Shown: positions 13,167-22,328 of the stretch, piece after piece
Position numbering within the stretch: position 1 is the first letter of the stretch
How the letters are laid out: the number at the start of each line of letters is the position of its first letter
NCBI GenBank assembly: GCA_022072415.1
Contig: JAJVHW010000151.1
Coordinates: 1-38,107, forward strand
Direction: 5' to 3'
DNA: 38,107 nucleotides
Source: Planctomycetota bacterium
GTDB taxonomy: Bacteria; Planctomycetota; JAJSAM01; JAJVHW01
Translations under genes and position numbers: made by a program
The notes under the pieces: generated by a model
The model's database searches: none
What the model saw: the letters and a program-made list of their open reading frames with translations, nothing else
What the model was told of the DNA's origin: nothing

Positions 13167-14336
13167 ATGGAGCCCCGCATGAGACACGGACCGATCGCCG
13201 TCTGCCGAGCAGCGGCCGTCACCCTTGCCGCACTCGCCGCGGGCGTGCCCGCCGGCGCGCAGGAGATGCCGCCCGCCGCGGTCCGTACCGACGCGGTGCG
13301 GAAGGAGACGGTCACCGAGCGCCGCCGCGTCTCCGGGAACGTGCGCGCCGCGGAGCGCACCGCCGTCGCGGGCCGCGAGGCCGGGATCGTCCTCGAGGCG
13401 CCGGCGCGCGAGGGGCAGCACGTGAAGGCGGGCGACCTGCTCGCGCGCATCGACGGAGAGCGGATCGCCCTCGAGCTCGCGGTGATCGAGTCCCAGCGCG
13501 GGATGGTCACGACGACCGTGGAACTCCGCCGCGCGGAGCGCGAGCGGGCGCAGACCGACCTCGACCGCATGGAACGCGCGGTGAAGAGCGACGCGGCCGC
13601 GGCGCGGGACCTCGACGACGCGCGCGCCGCGCTGAAGGAGGCCTCCTCCAGGATCGCCGCGGCCGAGGCGGAGTTCGCCGTGCTCGACGCACGCGCCGCG
13701 ACGCTCCGCCGCCGGGCAGACGACTGCACCGTGCGCGCGCCGTTCGACGGGATCGTGACGATGCGCCGCGTGTCGCCGGGGGCGTGGCTCGACGCGGGCG
13801 GCGCCGTCGCCGACCTGATGTCCGAGACGTGCGAGGCGTGGATCGACGTGCCGCAGCGGGACCTCGCCTCCCTGTCGCCGGGCCGCGGAGAGATCCGCCT
13901 CTCCGCCGACGCGACGGGCGCCGCCGCGAAGTCGCTCTCCTCGTGGCGGGTCCTCCCCGACGTGGACCCACGGGCGCGCACGTTCTCCGTCGTCGCGCCC
14001 CTCGACGCCTCGTGGGGCTTCACGTCCGGCATGTCCCTCACGGCGTGGGTGCCGACCGCCGAGTCCGCCGCGCACCTCACCGTGTCCGAGGACGCGCTCC
14101 TCCGCGGCGAGACCGGGCCGTTCGTCTACGTCGCGATGCCCGGCGCGGCCGGCGCGCCGCACACGGCGGTGCGGGTGCCCGTGGAGATCCTCTTCCACGC
14201 CGGCGGCCGCGCGGTCGTCCGGTCCGACCGGCTCGCCGAGGGCGCGCTCGCGATCGTCGAGGGCAACGAGCGGCTCTTCCCGACGGCGCCCGTGTCCCCC
14301 GTCGCCGCGCCCGAGGGCGCCGGGAAGCCGCGATGA
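13167..14336 (+). CDS. RND efflux periplasmic adaptor (membrane fusion) protein, HlyD/AcrA family
   Basis: Signal peptide; VSGNVRAAERTAVAGREAGIVLEAPAREGQHVKAGDLLARID; coiled coil; TVRAPFDGIVTMRRVSPGAWLDAGGAVADLM. The start may be 13179. Confidence 0.88.
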   Translation: MEPRMRHGPIAVCRAAAVTLAALAAGVPAGAQEMPPAAVRTDAVRKETVTERRRVSGNVRAAERTAVAGREAGIVLEAPAREGQHVKAGDLLARIDGERIALELAVIESQRGMVTTTVELRRAERERAQTDLDRMERAVKSDAAAARDLDDARAALKEASSRIAAAEAEFAVLDARAATLRRRADDCTVRAPFDGIVTMRRVSPGAWLDAGGAVADLMSETCEAWIDVPQRDLASLSPGRGEIRLSADATGAAAKSLSSWRVLPDVDPRARTFSVVAPLDASWGFTSGMSLTAWVPTAESAAHLTVSEDALLRGETGPFVYVAMPGAAGAPHTAVRVPVEILFHAGGRAVVRSDRLAEGALAIVEGNERLFPTAPVSPVAAPEGAGKPR

Positions 14337-17300
14337 ACTGGATCGAAGCGTCGATCCGCCGTCCGGTCACGGTGCTCGTGGGGGTCATCCTCACGCTGCT
14401 CGCCGGACTCCTCGCCGTGCAGCGCCTCCCGATCCAGCTCACGCCGAACGTGGAGGACACGATCATCGCGGTCTCCACGCGGTGGGAGGGCGCGAGCCCC
14501 CTCGAGATCGAGCAGGAGATCGTGGACCGGCAGGAGGAGGCGCTGCAGGGGCTCGCCGGTCTCCGCAACGTGACGAGCACGTCGCAGCAGGGCGTCGGGA
14601 ACCTCCGCCTCGAGTTCGCCGTGGGGACGCCGAAGGAGTCGGCGCTCCGCGAAGTGTCCGACAAGCTCCGCGAGGTGCCCGAGTACCCCGAAGGCGCGGA
14701 CGAGCCCGTCGTCGAGGCCTCCGATCCGGAGAACCGCGACTACATCGCGTGGTTCGTGCTGTCGTGCGCCGATCCGTCGGTGGACGTGCGGACGCTCCAG
14801 GACTTCGTCGAGGACCGCGTGAAGCCCATGCTGGAGCGCGTGCCCGGCCTCGCCGAGGTGAACGTGATCGGCGGCCGCGAGCGCGAGGTGCAGGTGCGCT
14901 TCGACCCCGCGCGTCTCGCGGAGCGCGGGGTCACCGTCCCGCAGATGCTCGCCTCGCTCCGCAGCGCGAACCGCAACGCGTCGGCCGGGCGGCTCGCGGC
15001 GGGGAAGTCCGACGTGCGCGTGCGCATGGAGGGGCGGTTCTCGCGTCCGGAGGAGGTCGCCGAGACTGTGCTCGCGGACACGCCGTCGGGCGTGGTCCGC
15101 GTGCGCGACGTGGCGGAGGTCGTCGAGACGTACAAGGAGCCGATCTCGTTCGTGCGGTCCCGCGGCGTGCCCGTCGTCGCGCTGAACGCGCAGAACGAGG
15201 TCGGGAGCAACGTGATCGAGGTGATGGGGCGCCTGAAGAGCGCCGTCGCCGCGGTGAACGCGCCGGGCGGCGTGCTCGAGGGCGAGGCGCGGCGCCGCGG
15301 CCTCGCGGGCGGGCTGTCGCTCGTGCAGGTCTACGACCAGACGACGTACATCCACGACGCGCTCGACCTCGTCACGGAGAACATCTGGGTCGGAGGGCTA
15401 CTCGCCGTCTCCGTGCTCTTCCTCTTCCTGCGGTCCCTCCGCACGTCGGCGATCATCGGGATCTCGATCCCGCTCTCGGTGATCGGCGCCGTCGTGTTCA
15501 TGCTCGCGATGGGGCGCACGGTGAACGTGATCAGCCTCGCGGGGATGGCGTTCGCGGTGGGCATGGTCGTGGACAACGCGATCGTCGTGCTCGAGAACGC
15601 GTACCGGCACATGGAGATGGGGAAGCCGCCCATGCGGGCGACCGTGGACGGCACGAAGGAGGTCTACGGCGCGGTCGTCGCGTCCACGCTGACGACGCTC
15701 GTCGTGTTCGTGCCGATCCTGCTCATCCAGGAGGAGGCGGGGCAGCTCTTCCGCGACATCGCGCTGGCGATCTGCGCCGCGGTGGGGCTGTCGCTCGTGG
15801 TCTCCGTGACCGTGGTGCCGATGCTGATCGCGCGGGTCCGCCGGAAGGAAGGGGGGAGCGTGCTCTCGCGGCTGCTCGCGCCGCTCGCGCGGCCGTTCGC
15901 GGGGGTCGCGCCGGGGGTCGCGGGTCTCGTCTTCCGCCTGTCCGGAAGCTGGATCGCGCGACTCGCGGTCGTCTCGTTCTTCACCGTGGCGTCGGTCTGG
16001 GGCACGGCCGCGCTGCTCCCGCCGTCCGACTACCTCCCGCAGGGGAACCGGAACCTCGTCTTCGGCCTCCTCGTCCCGCCGCCGGGATACAGCCTCGCGC
16101 AGCAGGAGGCGCTCGCCGACCGCATCGAGACCGTGGTCCGCCCCGCGTGGGAGGTCGCGGCCCTCCCGGCGGGATCGGAGGAGCGCCGGAGGGCCGAGGA
16201 CGCGCTGCCGCTCCTGAAGACGTTCGACTTCGCGCGCGGCGGACCCGGCCCCGACATCCGCCCGCCCGCGCTGGAGAACTACTTCCTCGTCTCGTTCGAC
16301 GGGCTGATGTTCCACGGCGGCATCTCCGACGATCCGTCGCGCGTCGTGGACATGCTCCCGCTCTTCGCGGCGGCCACGCAGGGACCACAGGCGCCGGGCA
16401 CGCTCGCATTCGCGTTCCAAGTGCCGCTCTTCCGCCTCGGCGGACGCACCGGCTCCGCGGTGAAGGTGAACTTCGAGGGCGACGACCTCGACGAGGTGAC
16501 CCGCGCCGCGCTCGTCGCGTACGGCGACCTCCTCCGGAAGTTCCCGCCGTACTCGATCCAGCCGGACCCGGGCAACTTCAACCTCCCGACGCCGGAGCTC
16601 CGGATCGTCCCGGAGCTCGAACGCATCGCGGAGTCCGGGTTCACGCGGCAGGACGTGGGTTCGATGGTGCAGGCGTTCGGCGACGGCGCGCTCGCCGGCG
16701 AGTACCGCGTCGGCGGCCAGTCGGTGGACCTGAAGGTCGTCGCGAAGGACGCGCTGGAGCCGGGGGCGCTCGGACGCCTCGGCGACCAGCCGGTCGCGAC
16801 GCCGCACGGCGCGGTGGTCCCGCTCTCGGCGCTCGCGCACCTCGTGCGCGTCAACGCCGCGCCCCAGATCAACCGGTCCGCGCGGCGTCGCGCGGTGACC
16901 CTCCAGTTCACGCCTCCGCCCGGCATGCCGCTCGAGGCGGCGGTGACGGAGATCCGCGCGATCCTCGACGCGCGCCGCGCCGACGGCTCGATCCCGCCCG
17001 GCGTGGACACCACGTACACCGGCTCCGCGAGCAAGCTCCAGGCCGTGCGCGCGGCGATGCTCGGCGACGGGACGCTCCAGGGCACGCTCGTGTCGTCGCT
17101 CGCGCTCGCGCTGATCGTCGTCTACCTGCTCATGTGCGTCCTCTTCCAGAGCTGGCTCCAGCCGTTCGTCATCCTCTTCAGCGTGCCGCTCGCCACGCTC
17201 GGCGGGTTCGCCGCGCTCCGCCTCGTCCACGCGTGGAGCCTCTCCGACCGCTACATGCCCGTGCAGAACCTCGACGTGCTCACGATGCTCGGGTTCGTGA

Positions 17301-17665
17301 TCCTGATCGGCATCGTCGTGAACAACGCGATCCTGCTCGTGCACCAGGCGGTGAACTTCATGCGCGGCACGGCCGACGAGGGTCCGGGCCGCGCGCTGCC
17401 GCCGCGCGAGGCGATCGCGGAGAGCGTGAAGACGCGCCTCCGCCCGATCCTGATGACGACGCTCACGTCGCTCCTCGGGATGCTGCCGCTCGTGCTCGCG
17501 CCGGGCTCCGGCTCGGAGCTCTACCGGGGGCTCGGCGCAGTGGTGCTCGGCGGACTCCTCGTCTCGACGGTCTTCACGCTGATCCTCGTCCCGCTGCTCT
17601 TCAGCATGGTGTGCGACATCCAGCGGAAGCTCGGGATCGACCCGGCGGGACGCGCGGCGGAGTGA
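14333..17665 (+). CDS. RND efflux pump inner-membrane transporter (AcrB/HAE1-type)
   Basis: MNWIEASIRRPVTVLVGVILTLLAGLLAVQRLPIQLTPNVEDTIIAVSTRWEGASPLEIEQEIVDRQEEAL; GMAFAVGMVVDNAIVVLENAYRHMEMG; second half with GFVILIGIVVNNAILLVHQ and GSGSELYRGLGAVVLGGLLVSTVFTLILVPLLF. ATGA overlap with the adaptor gene. Confidence 0.96.
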   Translation: MNWIEASIRRPVTVLVGVILTLLAGLLAVQRLPIQLTPNVEDTIIAVSTRWEGASPLEIEQEIVDRQEEALQGLAGLRNVTSTSQQGVGNLRLEFAVGTPKESALREVSDKLREVPEYPEGADEPVVEASDPENRDYIAWFVLSCADPSVDVRTLQDFVEDRVKPMLERVPGLAEVNVIGGREREVQVRFDPARLAERGVTVPQMLASLRSANRNASAGRLAAGKSDVRVRMEGRFSRPEEVAETVLADTPSGVVRVRDVAEVVETYKEPISFVRSRGVPVVALNAQNEVGSNVIEVMGRLKSAVAAVNAPGGVLEGEARRRGLAGGLSLVQVYDQTTYIHDALDLVTENIWVGGLLAVSVLFLFLRSLRTSAIIGISIPLSVIGAVVFMLAMGRTVNVISLAGMAFAVGMVVDNAIVVLENAYRHMEMGKPPMRATVDGTKEVYGAVVASTLTTLVVFVPILLIQEEAGQLFRDIALAICAAVGLSLVVSVTVVPMLIARVRRKEGGSVLSRLLAPLARPFAGVAPGVAGLVFRLSGSWIARLAVVSFFTVASVWGTAALLPPSDYLPQGNRNLVFGLLVPPPGYSLAQQEALADRIETVVRPAWEVAALPAGSEERRRAEDALPLLKTFDFARGGPGPDIRPPALENYFLVSFDGLMFHGGISDDPSRVVDMLPLFAAATQGPQAPGTLAFAFQVPLFRLGGRTGSAVKVNFEGDDLDEVTRAALVAYGDLLRKFPPYSIQPDPGNFNLPTPELRIVPELERIAESGFTRQDVGSMVQAFGDGALAGEYRVGGQSVDLKVVAKDALEPGALGRLGDQPVATPHGAVVPLSALAHLVRVNAAPQINRSARRRAVTLQFTPPPGMPLEAAVTEIRAILDARRADGSIPPGVDTTYTGSASKLQAVRAAMLGDGTLQGTLVSSLALALIVVYLLMCVLFQSWLQPFVILFSVPLATLGGFAALRLVHAWSLSDRYMPVQNLDVLTMLGFVILIGIVVNNAILLVHQAVNFMRGTADEGPGRALPPREAIAESVKTRLRPILMTTLTSLLGMLPLVLAPGSGSELYRGLGAVVLGGLLVSTVFTLILVPLLFSMVCDIQRKLGIDPAGRAAE

Positions 17666-17721
17666 GTCCGATGGATCGCGCGGGCTCGCGGCGGGGTAAC
17701 ATCCGAACTCGGAGGTGAGGC

Positions 17722-18738
17722 ATGAAGATCCGGGGACTGACCGCCGTGGTTCTGGCGCTGGCCGCGTGCGGGACGAGCGGTGGCGAGCAGGGACGCGACG
17801 ACCTCACGGAACCGACGGCGTGGAAGGGGCGGGCCGTGCGGGCGGCGCGCGAGGTCGAGGGAGCGCCCTGCGGTGCGTACGCGGACGACATCGCCGCGCT
17901 CGACCTTGCGGTGGCGGGGTTCGACGACGCCTTGCAGGAGCTCGACTCCCTGCACGACGCGAGTTCCGCGGCCGACTCGACCCTCGCCCGGTTCCCGGAG
18001 CTCCTCGACGAGGTGACGGCCCGGCGGACCGCGCTCGAGGTGATCGTCGCGCGGGTGAACGCGGATCCGACCTACTCGCTCGTGGCGCAGGCGATCCTCC
18101 ACGGCGGCGTGGTCGCCGATCCGGACGTGAACGTGGCGGAGCCCGAGGTCACGCGGATGGTGAACTGGGTGCGCGAACTCGATGCCGCAGCGGACGCGTA
18201 CGAGGCCGCGTTCGACGCCGCCGCCGCGGTCGAACCGTGGTTCGAGCGGTCGCGCAACTGGCTCGACGACGAACTGGTCATCATGGGGCGGGCCGCGTCG
18301 ATGGTGAGCGACCGGCTCGCGTTCGACCTGCTCCAGACGGTCCGCGTGCTGATCGACGCCGCCGGCGCCGGACACCGGATCGTCGTGAAGCACGACCGGC
18401 TTCTCGTGACGTCGCCCGCGTGGAGCGGAGTCACGGTCGCGGCGAACGCAGCGGCGGCCGAGGCCGCGGAGGACGCGGCGATCGAGGCGATCCGCCTCCG
18501 CGGGGAGCGGGTCGAGGCCGAGGCGTCCCGGATCCTCTGCGACTGCGCGAACTCGTGGCGCGCGTCGCTCCCGCGGGCCCCCGGGGCCATCGCGAGCGGG
18601 ATCAAGACGCGCATCGCGCAGGCCGAGGCGGCGCGGTCGAGACTCCGCCGCCCCGAGCGCTGGCCGGCCGACATCCGGTCGGTCTGCAAGCCGGTCCAGC
18701 CGGAGAGCGGGGCGATTCCGACGCCCGGAATCAGGTGA
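17722..18738 (+). CDS. Hypothetical lipoprotein
   Basis: MKIRGLTAVVLALAACGTSGGEQ (lipobox LAAC); helical Ala/Asp-rich body; upstream SD ggaggtgag. Confidence 0.65.
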   Translation: MKIRGLTAVVLALAACGTSGGEQGRDDLTEPTAWKGRAVRAAREVEGAPCGAYADDIAALDLAVAGFDDALQELDSLHDASSAADSTLARFPELLDEVTARRTALEVIVARVNADPTYSLVAQAILHGGVVADPDVNVAEPEVTRMVNWVRELDAAADAYEAAFDAAAAVEPWFERSRNWLDDELVIMGRAASMVSDRLAFDLLQTVRVLIDAAGAGHRIVVKHDRLLVTSPAWSGVTVAANAAAAEAAEDAAIEAIRLRGERVEAEASRILCDCANSWRASLPRAPGAIASGIKTRIAQAEAARSRLRRPERWPADIRSVCKPVQPESGAIPTPGIR

Positions 18739-20110
18739 GGTCCCGCGTCTCCCGCGGGGATCCGGTCGCGGAGACTCGCGCCGTGACGTGCATCGCGGCG
18801 GCGAGGAGCAGCCACGGCTCCAGCGGATAGCGGTTCCGGGCCGACGTCGCGAGCGCGCACCACACGGCGAGGTGCGCGAGGAGCGACCATCTCCACCAGC
18901 GGAACGCCGCGTCGCGCCGGAGCGTCGCGGCCAGCGCGAACACGCCGAGCCCGAGCAGCGCGAGGCTCTGCGCCCAGGCGAGGGACTCGAGCACGCGGGA
19001 CGCGCCCCTGGCGAGGCCCTCCGGAGCGCCGCGGGCCGCGTGCCATCCGAACCCCTGCGGGCGGCCGAGCCAGAGATGCCATGCCTTCTTCGGAGCGTTC
19101 GCCGCCGCCTCGCCCGGGTGCTCCCGGATCCACGCGAGCGCGGCGTCGGCGGCGGCGCCGCCGGTCGGGTCCTCGGCGTACATCTCGCGCACCCTCGCGA
19201 CGACGGGCGGCGACGCGTTCCCGTATCCGTTCACCTCGATCGGGTTGTTCCCGAAGTAGAGGATGAGCCCGCTCTGGACGCTCGTGCGGAGCGTGCCCGG
19301 ATAGCCGTCGCGGAGCGAGTGGTTGACGGCGAAGGGCACGGCGCACGCGGCCGCCGCGACGGCCGAGAGGACCGCCGCGCGGACCCGCTGCGGCCTCCAG
19401 CACGCGAACCACGCCGCGAAGCCGGCCGGCAGCAGCACGACGAGTTCGGTGCGCGTGATGCCGACCCACCCCAGCAGGAATCCGAACGCGAGGGCTCCGC
19501 GGAGCCCGGCCTCGCCGCGGCGCACGCGCTCGAACGCGGCGGACGCGGCGACGACGAGCATCGTCGCGAACGTCTCCGTGTACGGGATCACCGCGAACAC
19601 GGCGTGGGGGAGGAGCGCCGCGTACGCGAGCGCGGCGAGGCGCGCCTCGCCGTCGCGGCGGAGGGCGCGTCCGAGCGAGAGGATCGCGAGCCCGCAGACC
19701 GCCGCGCAGGCGATGCCGAACACGCGGGCCGACGCGAGGCCCGCCGTCCCGGTCACGAGGTACCAGCCCGCAAGCGCGAGCGACATCCCCTGCGGCCGGT
19801 AGAAGAGCGTCCCCGCGGCGTTCCGCTCGGCGTTCCGCGGATGACCGTCGCGGAGGATCGCCTCCGCCTTGGTGACGTACTCCTCCACGTCGTGGGAGAA
19901 GTGCGGTTCGAACGACGCCATGAGCGCCGCGCGCACGGACACGATCGCGACGACCACGAGGATCGCCGCCCTCCACCGGCTCCACCCGGCCGCGGCGTCG
20001 CGCCACGACGCGATGCGTGACCGGACGGGCGCGAGGGACAGCGCCGCCGCGAACGCCGCGGCGGCCGCCGCGTGCGGCGCGAATGCGAGCAGTTCCGCGG
20101 GCCAGTCCAT
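18731..20110 (-). CDS. Polytopic membrane protein, GT-C/ArnT-PMT-like glycosyltransferase candidate
   Basis: Multiple hydrophobic segments; N-terminal loop FEPHFSHDVEEYVTKAEAILRDGHPRNAERNAAGTLFYRPQGMSLALAGWYLVTG resembles the GT-C extracytoplasmic loop arrangement. Confidence 0.65.
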   Translation of the reverse strand: MDWPAELLAFAPHAAAAAAFAAALSLAPVRSRIASWRDAAAGWSRWRAAILVVVAIVSVRAALMASFEPHFSHDVEEYVTKAEAILRDGHPRNAERNAAGTLFYRPQGMSLALAGWYLVTGTAGLASARVFGIACAAVCGLAILSLGRALRRDGEARLAALAYAALLPHAVFAVIPYTETFATMLVVAASAAFERVRRGEAGLRGALAFGFLLGWVGITRTELVVLLPAGFAAWFACWRPQRVRAAVLSAVAAAACAVPFAVNHSLRDGYPGTLRTSVQSGLILYFGNNPIEVNGYGNASPPVVARVREMYAEDPTGGAAADAALAWIREHPGEAAANAPKKAWHLWLGRPQGFGWHAARGAPEGLARGASRVLESLAWAQSLALLGLGVFALAATLRRDAAFRWWRWSLLAHLAVWCALATSARNRYPLEPWLLLAAAMHVTARVSATGSPRETRDLT

Positions 20111-20174
20111 GTCGCTCGGCCGAAGGTATCCCCAGCGCCCCCGTCCCGTCGTGCGATGCCGGGCCTCCCTTCAA

Positions 20175-20180
20175 TACCAT
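20175..20180 (+). promoter_or_regulatory. putative -10 element TACCAT, 6 nt before GTG at 20187
   Basis: tcaaTACCATcccccgGTGCGACCC; no Shine-Dalgarno. Confidence 0.4.
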
Positions 20181-20186
20181 CCCCCG

Positions 20187-22328
20187 GTGCGACCCGACGG
20201 GCTCCGCCGGCACCTACCCGCGCTGCTGCTCATGGCGGCGCTCGCGGCGGCGCCGTTCGGAGGCGCCCTCGTGCGAGGCGAGGCGCCCTTCTTCCTCGAC
20301 CTCTCCGACCACTGGTACCCGTTCCGCCTCCATGCGTGGAAGGCGCGGCAGGAGGGTGAGCTCGCGCACTGGTGGGGGAACGTGTTCTGCGGGATGCCGT
20401 TCCTCGCGCAGGCCGAGGCGGCGCTCTCGTACCCGCTCCACTGGGTGACGGACCTGATCCATCCCGCGAAGACGCTCCTCCCGCAGATCCTGCTGCACCG
20501 GTTCCTGCTCGGCGCGGTGATGTACGCCGCGCTGATCGCACGCGGGCACTCGCGGCTCGCTGCGTCGCTCGGCGGCGGGCTGCTCCTCCTCTCGGGGATC
20601 ACGACCACCTGCTTCTCGCAGATGGCCGTGCTGCGCACGCTCGCGTGGCTCCCGCTGCTCGTCCTCGCGTCGGCGCGGTTCCGCGAGCGGCGACTCGGCT
20701 CGGGGGCGGCGTGGACGGCGCTCGCGGTCGGGCTCGGCGTCGTGTCCGGCTATCCGCCGTTCCTCCAGCGCGCGGCGGTGTTCTTCCCGGTGCTCCTCGT
20801 GCTCGATCCGGGGATGCCGCGGACGCTCGCCGACTGGAACGACCGCCTGCGGACGCTGTGCGCGGCGGGCGCGGGTGCGGCGCTCGGCGCCGGGCTCGGC
20901 GCCGCGCAGCTCCTTCCGACGCTGCACGCCACGTCGCTCTCGCAGCGGCAACTCGGGCTGGATCCCGATCTGCTCCAGTGGCTCCGTGCGGAGCCGTCGC
21001 ACCTGTGGATGATGCTCTCGCCGCGGCTCGCCACGGACAACGGCGTCGTGAAGCAGGGGTTCGCGTACCTCGGCGCGCTGCCGGTCGCGCTCGGCGCGGT
21101 GGCGGTCGCGGCCCGGCGGCCCGGGGCCGCCGCGTTCGCTGCGGTCGCGCTGCTGTCGGTGGTCGCGTCGCTCGGCACGCAGACGCCCCTCGGACATGCG
21201 CTCGATCTCGTGCCGCTCGCGTCGTCGTTCCGGAACCCGTCGCAGTACCTCGTCGGATGGGTGCTCTACGTGCCCGTGCTGGCGGCGATGGGGATGGACG
21301 CGCTGCGCGGCGGCCAGGCCGGGCCGCGCGTCGTGTTCGCGTCGTCCGCGTCGGTTGCAGGGCTCCTCGTCGTCGCAGCGCTCGTGCCGACCGCCGCCAC
21401 CGGGCGCGAACTCGTCCAGGCCGGGATCGCGTTCGGAGGACTCGTCGCGCTCGCATGCCGTGCGGCGGCACCGGCGTCGCTGAGCGCGGCGGCGACCGTG
21501 ATCGTCGCCGCCGCGGCGCTGCTCGACGCGGGATCGCTGGGCTTCGGCTATCCCACGGCGAAGGGCCGGCTCCGCCCGACCGCCGACCTCCTGCGTCCCG
21601 ACGCGCCGTTCGCCGCGGTCGCGGAGCACCACAGGGCCTCCGGCGACGCGTGGCCGCCGCGGGCGATCACGTCCGACGCGGTCTTCAACTGGGAGAATCA
21701 CGGGGAGGTCGCCGACGTGGGGAACGTGCGCGGACTCTCCGCGCTCGCGCCCCTCGCCACGATGGACCTCGCCCGCATCCTCGAGAAGGGCGCGCCGTTC
21801 CCGCGCGTCCCGCCGAAGGAGCCTCTCTACGCCTACGGTCCCACGCGCTCGCTGAACCATCGCCTCTTCCCGCTGTTCGGCGCGCGGTACGCCGTGGGAT
21901 GGACGGACGCGCCGGGCGCGGGCTGGACCCGCGTGGCCGACGGCGTGTGGGACCGCGGCGCGACGCCGCAGGCATGGGTGTCCCGCGTCCCCGCGATCGA
22001 CGACTCGTTCATGCCGCCCGCGGAGCGGATCGTCGATGCCGTCCCGTCCGCGATCCCCGTGAACGGAGCGACGATGACGGGGAGCGCCGGCGGCGTGCTC
22101 GTCTGGAGCCAGTCGTTCGACCCCGGATGGGCGTGCACGGTCAACGGGACAGCGCGCGACGTGCGGATCGCCAACCACGCGTTCATGGCGGTGGACGTGC
22201 CGGACGCCGCGTGGACCGCCGAGTGGAGATACACCGCGCCCGGATGGCGGGCGGGCGCGGCGATCTCGCTTGCGTCGCTCGCCGCTCTGATCGTGCTGGC
22301 GTTCCGCTCGCGGAGGATGGACCCGTGA
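20187..22328 (+). CDS. YfhO-like bacterial membrane protein
   Basis: LLMAALAAAPFGGALVRGEAPFFLDLSDHWYPFRLHAWKARQEGELAHWWGNVFCGMPFLAQAEAALSYPLHWVTDLI; many TMs; C-terminal beta-domain WSQSFDPGWACTVNGTARDVRIANHAFMAVDVPDAAWTAEWRYTAPGWRAGAAISL, typical of the YfhO family. Confidence 0.75.
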   Translation: MRPDGLRRHLPALLLMAALAAAPFGGALVRGEAPFFLDLSDHWYPFRLHAWKARQEGELAHWWGNVFCGMPFLAQAEAALSYPLHWVTDLIHPAKTLLPQILLHRFLLGAVMYAALIARGHSRLAASLGGGLLLLSGITTTCFSQMAVLRTLAWLPLLVLASARFRERRLGSGAAWTALAVGLGVVSGYPPFLQRAAVFFPVLLVLDPGMPRTLADWNDRLRTLCAAGAGAALGAGLGAAQLLPTLHATSLSQRQLGLDPDLLQWLRAEPSHLWMMLSPRLATDNGVVKQGFAYLGALPVALGAVAVAARRPGAAAFAAVALLSVVASLGTQTPLGHALDLVPLASSFRNPSQYLVGWVLYVPVLAAMGMDALRGGQAGPRVVFASSASVAGLLVVAALVPTAATGRELVQAGIAFGGLVALACRAAAPASLSAAATVIVAAAALLDAGSLGFGYPTAKGRLRPTADLLRPDAPFAAVAEHHRASGDAWPPRAITSDAVFNWENHGEVADVGNVRGLSALAPLATMDLARILEKGAPFPRVPPKEPLYAYGPTRSLNHRLFPLFGARYAVGWTDAPGAGWTRVADGVWDRGATPQAWVSRVPAIDDSFMPPAERIVDAVPSAIPVNGATMTGSAGGVLVWSQSFDPGWACTVNGTARDVRIANHAFMAVDVPDAAWTAEWRYTAPGWRAGAAISLASLAALIVLAFRSRRMDP

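Noticed and set aside
12572-14332. N-terminal extension of the RND pump ORF (track start 12572)
   Set aside because: Overlaps the kinase 3' end and the whole adaptor gene out of frame; the true start is the ATGA overlap at 14333.
15398-17344. 648-aa antisense ORF (His/Glu/Arg-rich) in the RND pump gene
   Set aside because: Complement of GC-rich hydrophobic codons; no domain evidence.
20214-22178. 654-aa antisense ORF within the YfhO-like gene
   Set aside because: Charged low-complexity mirror of a membrane protein coding strand.
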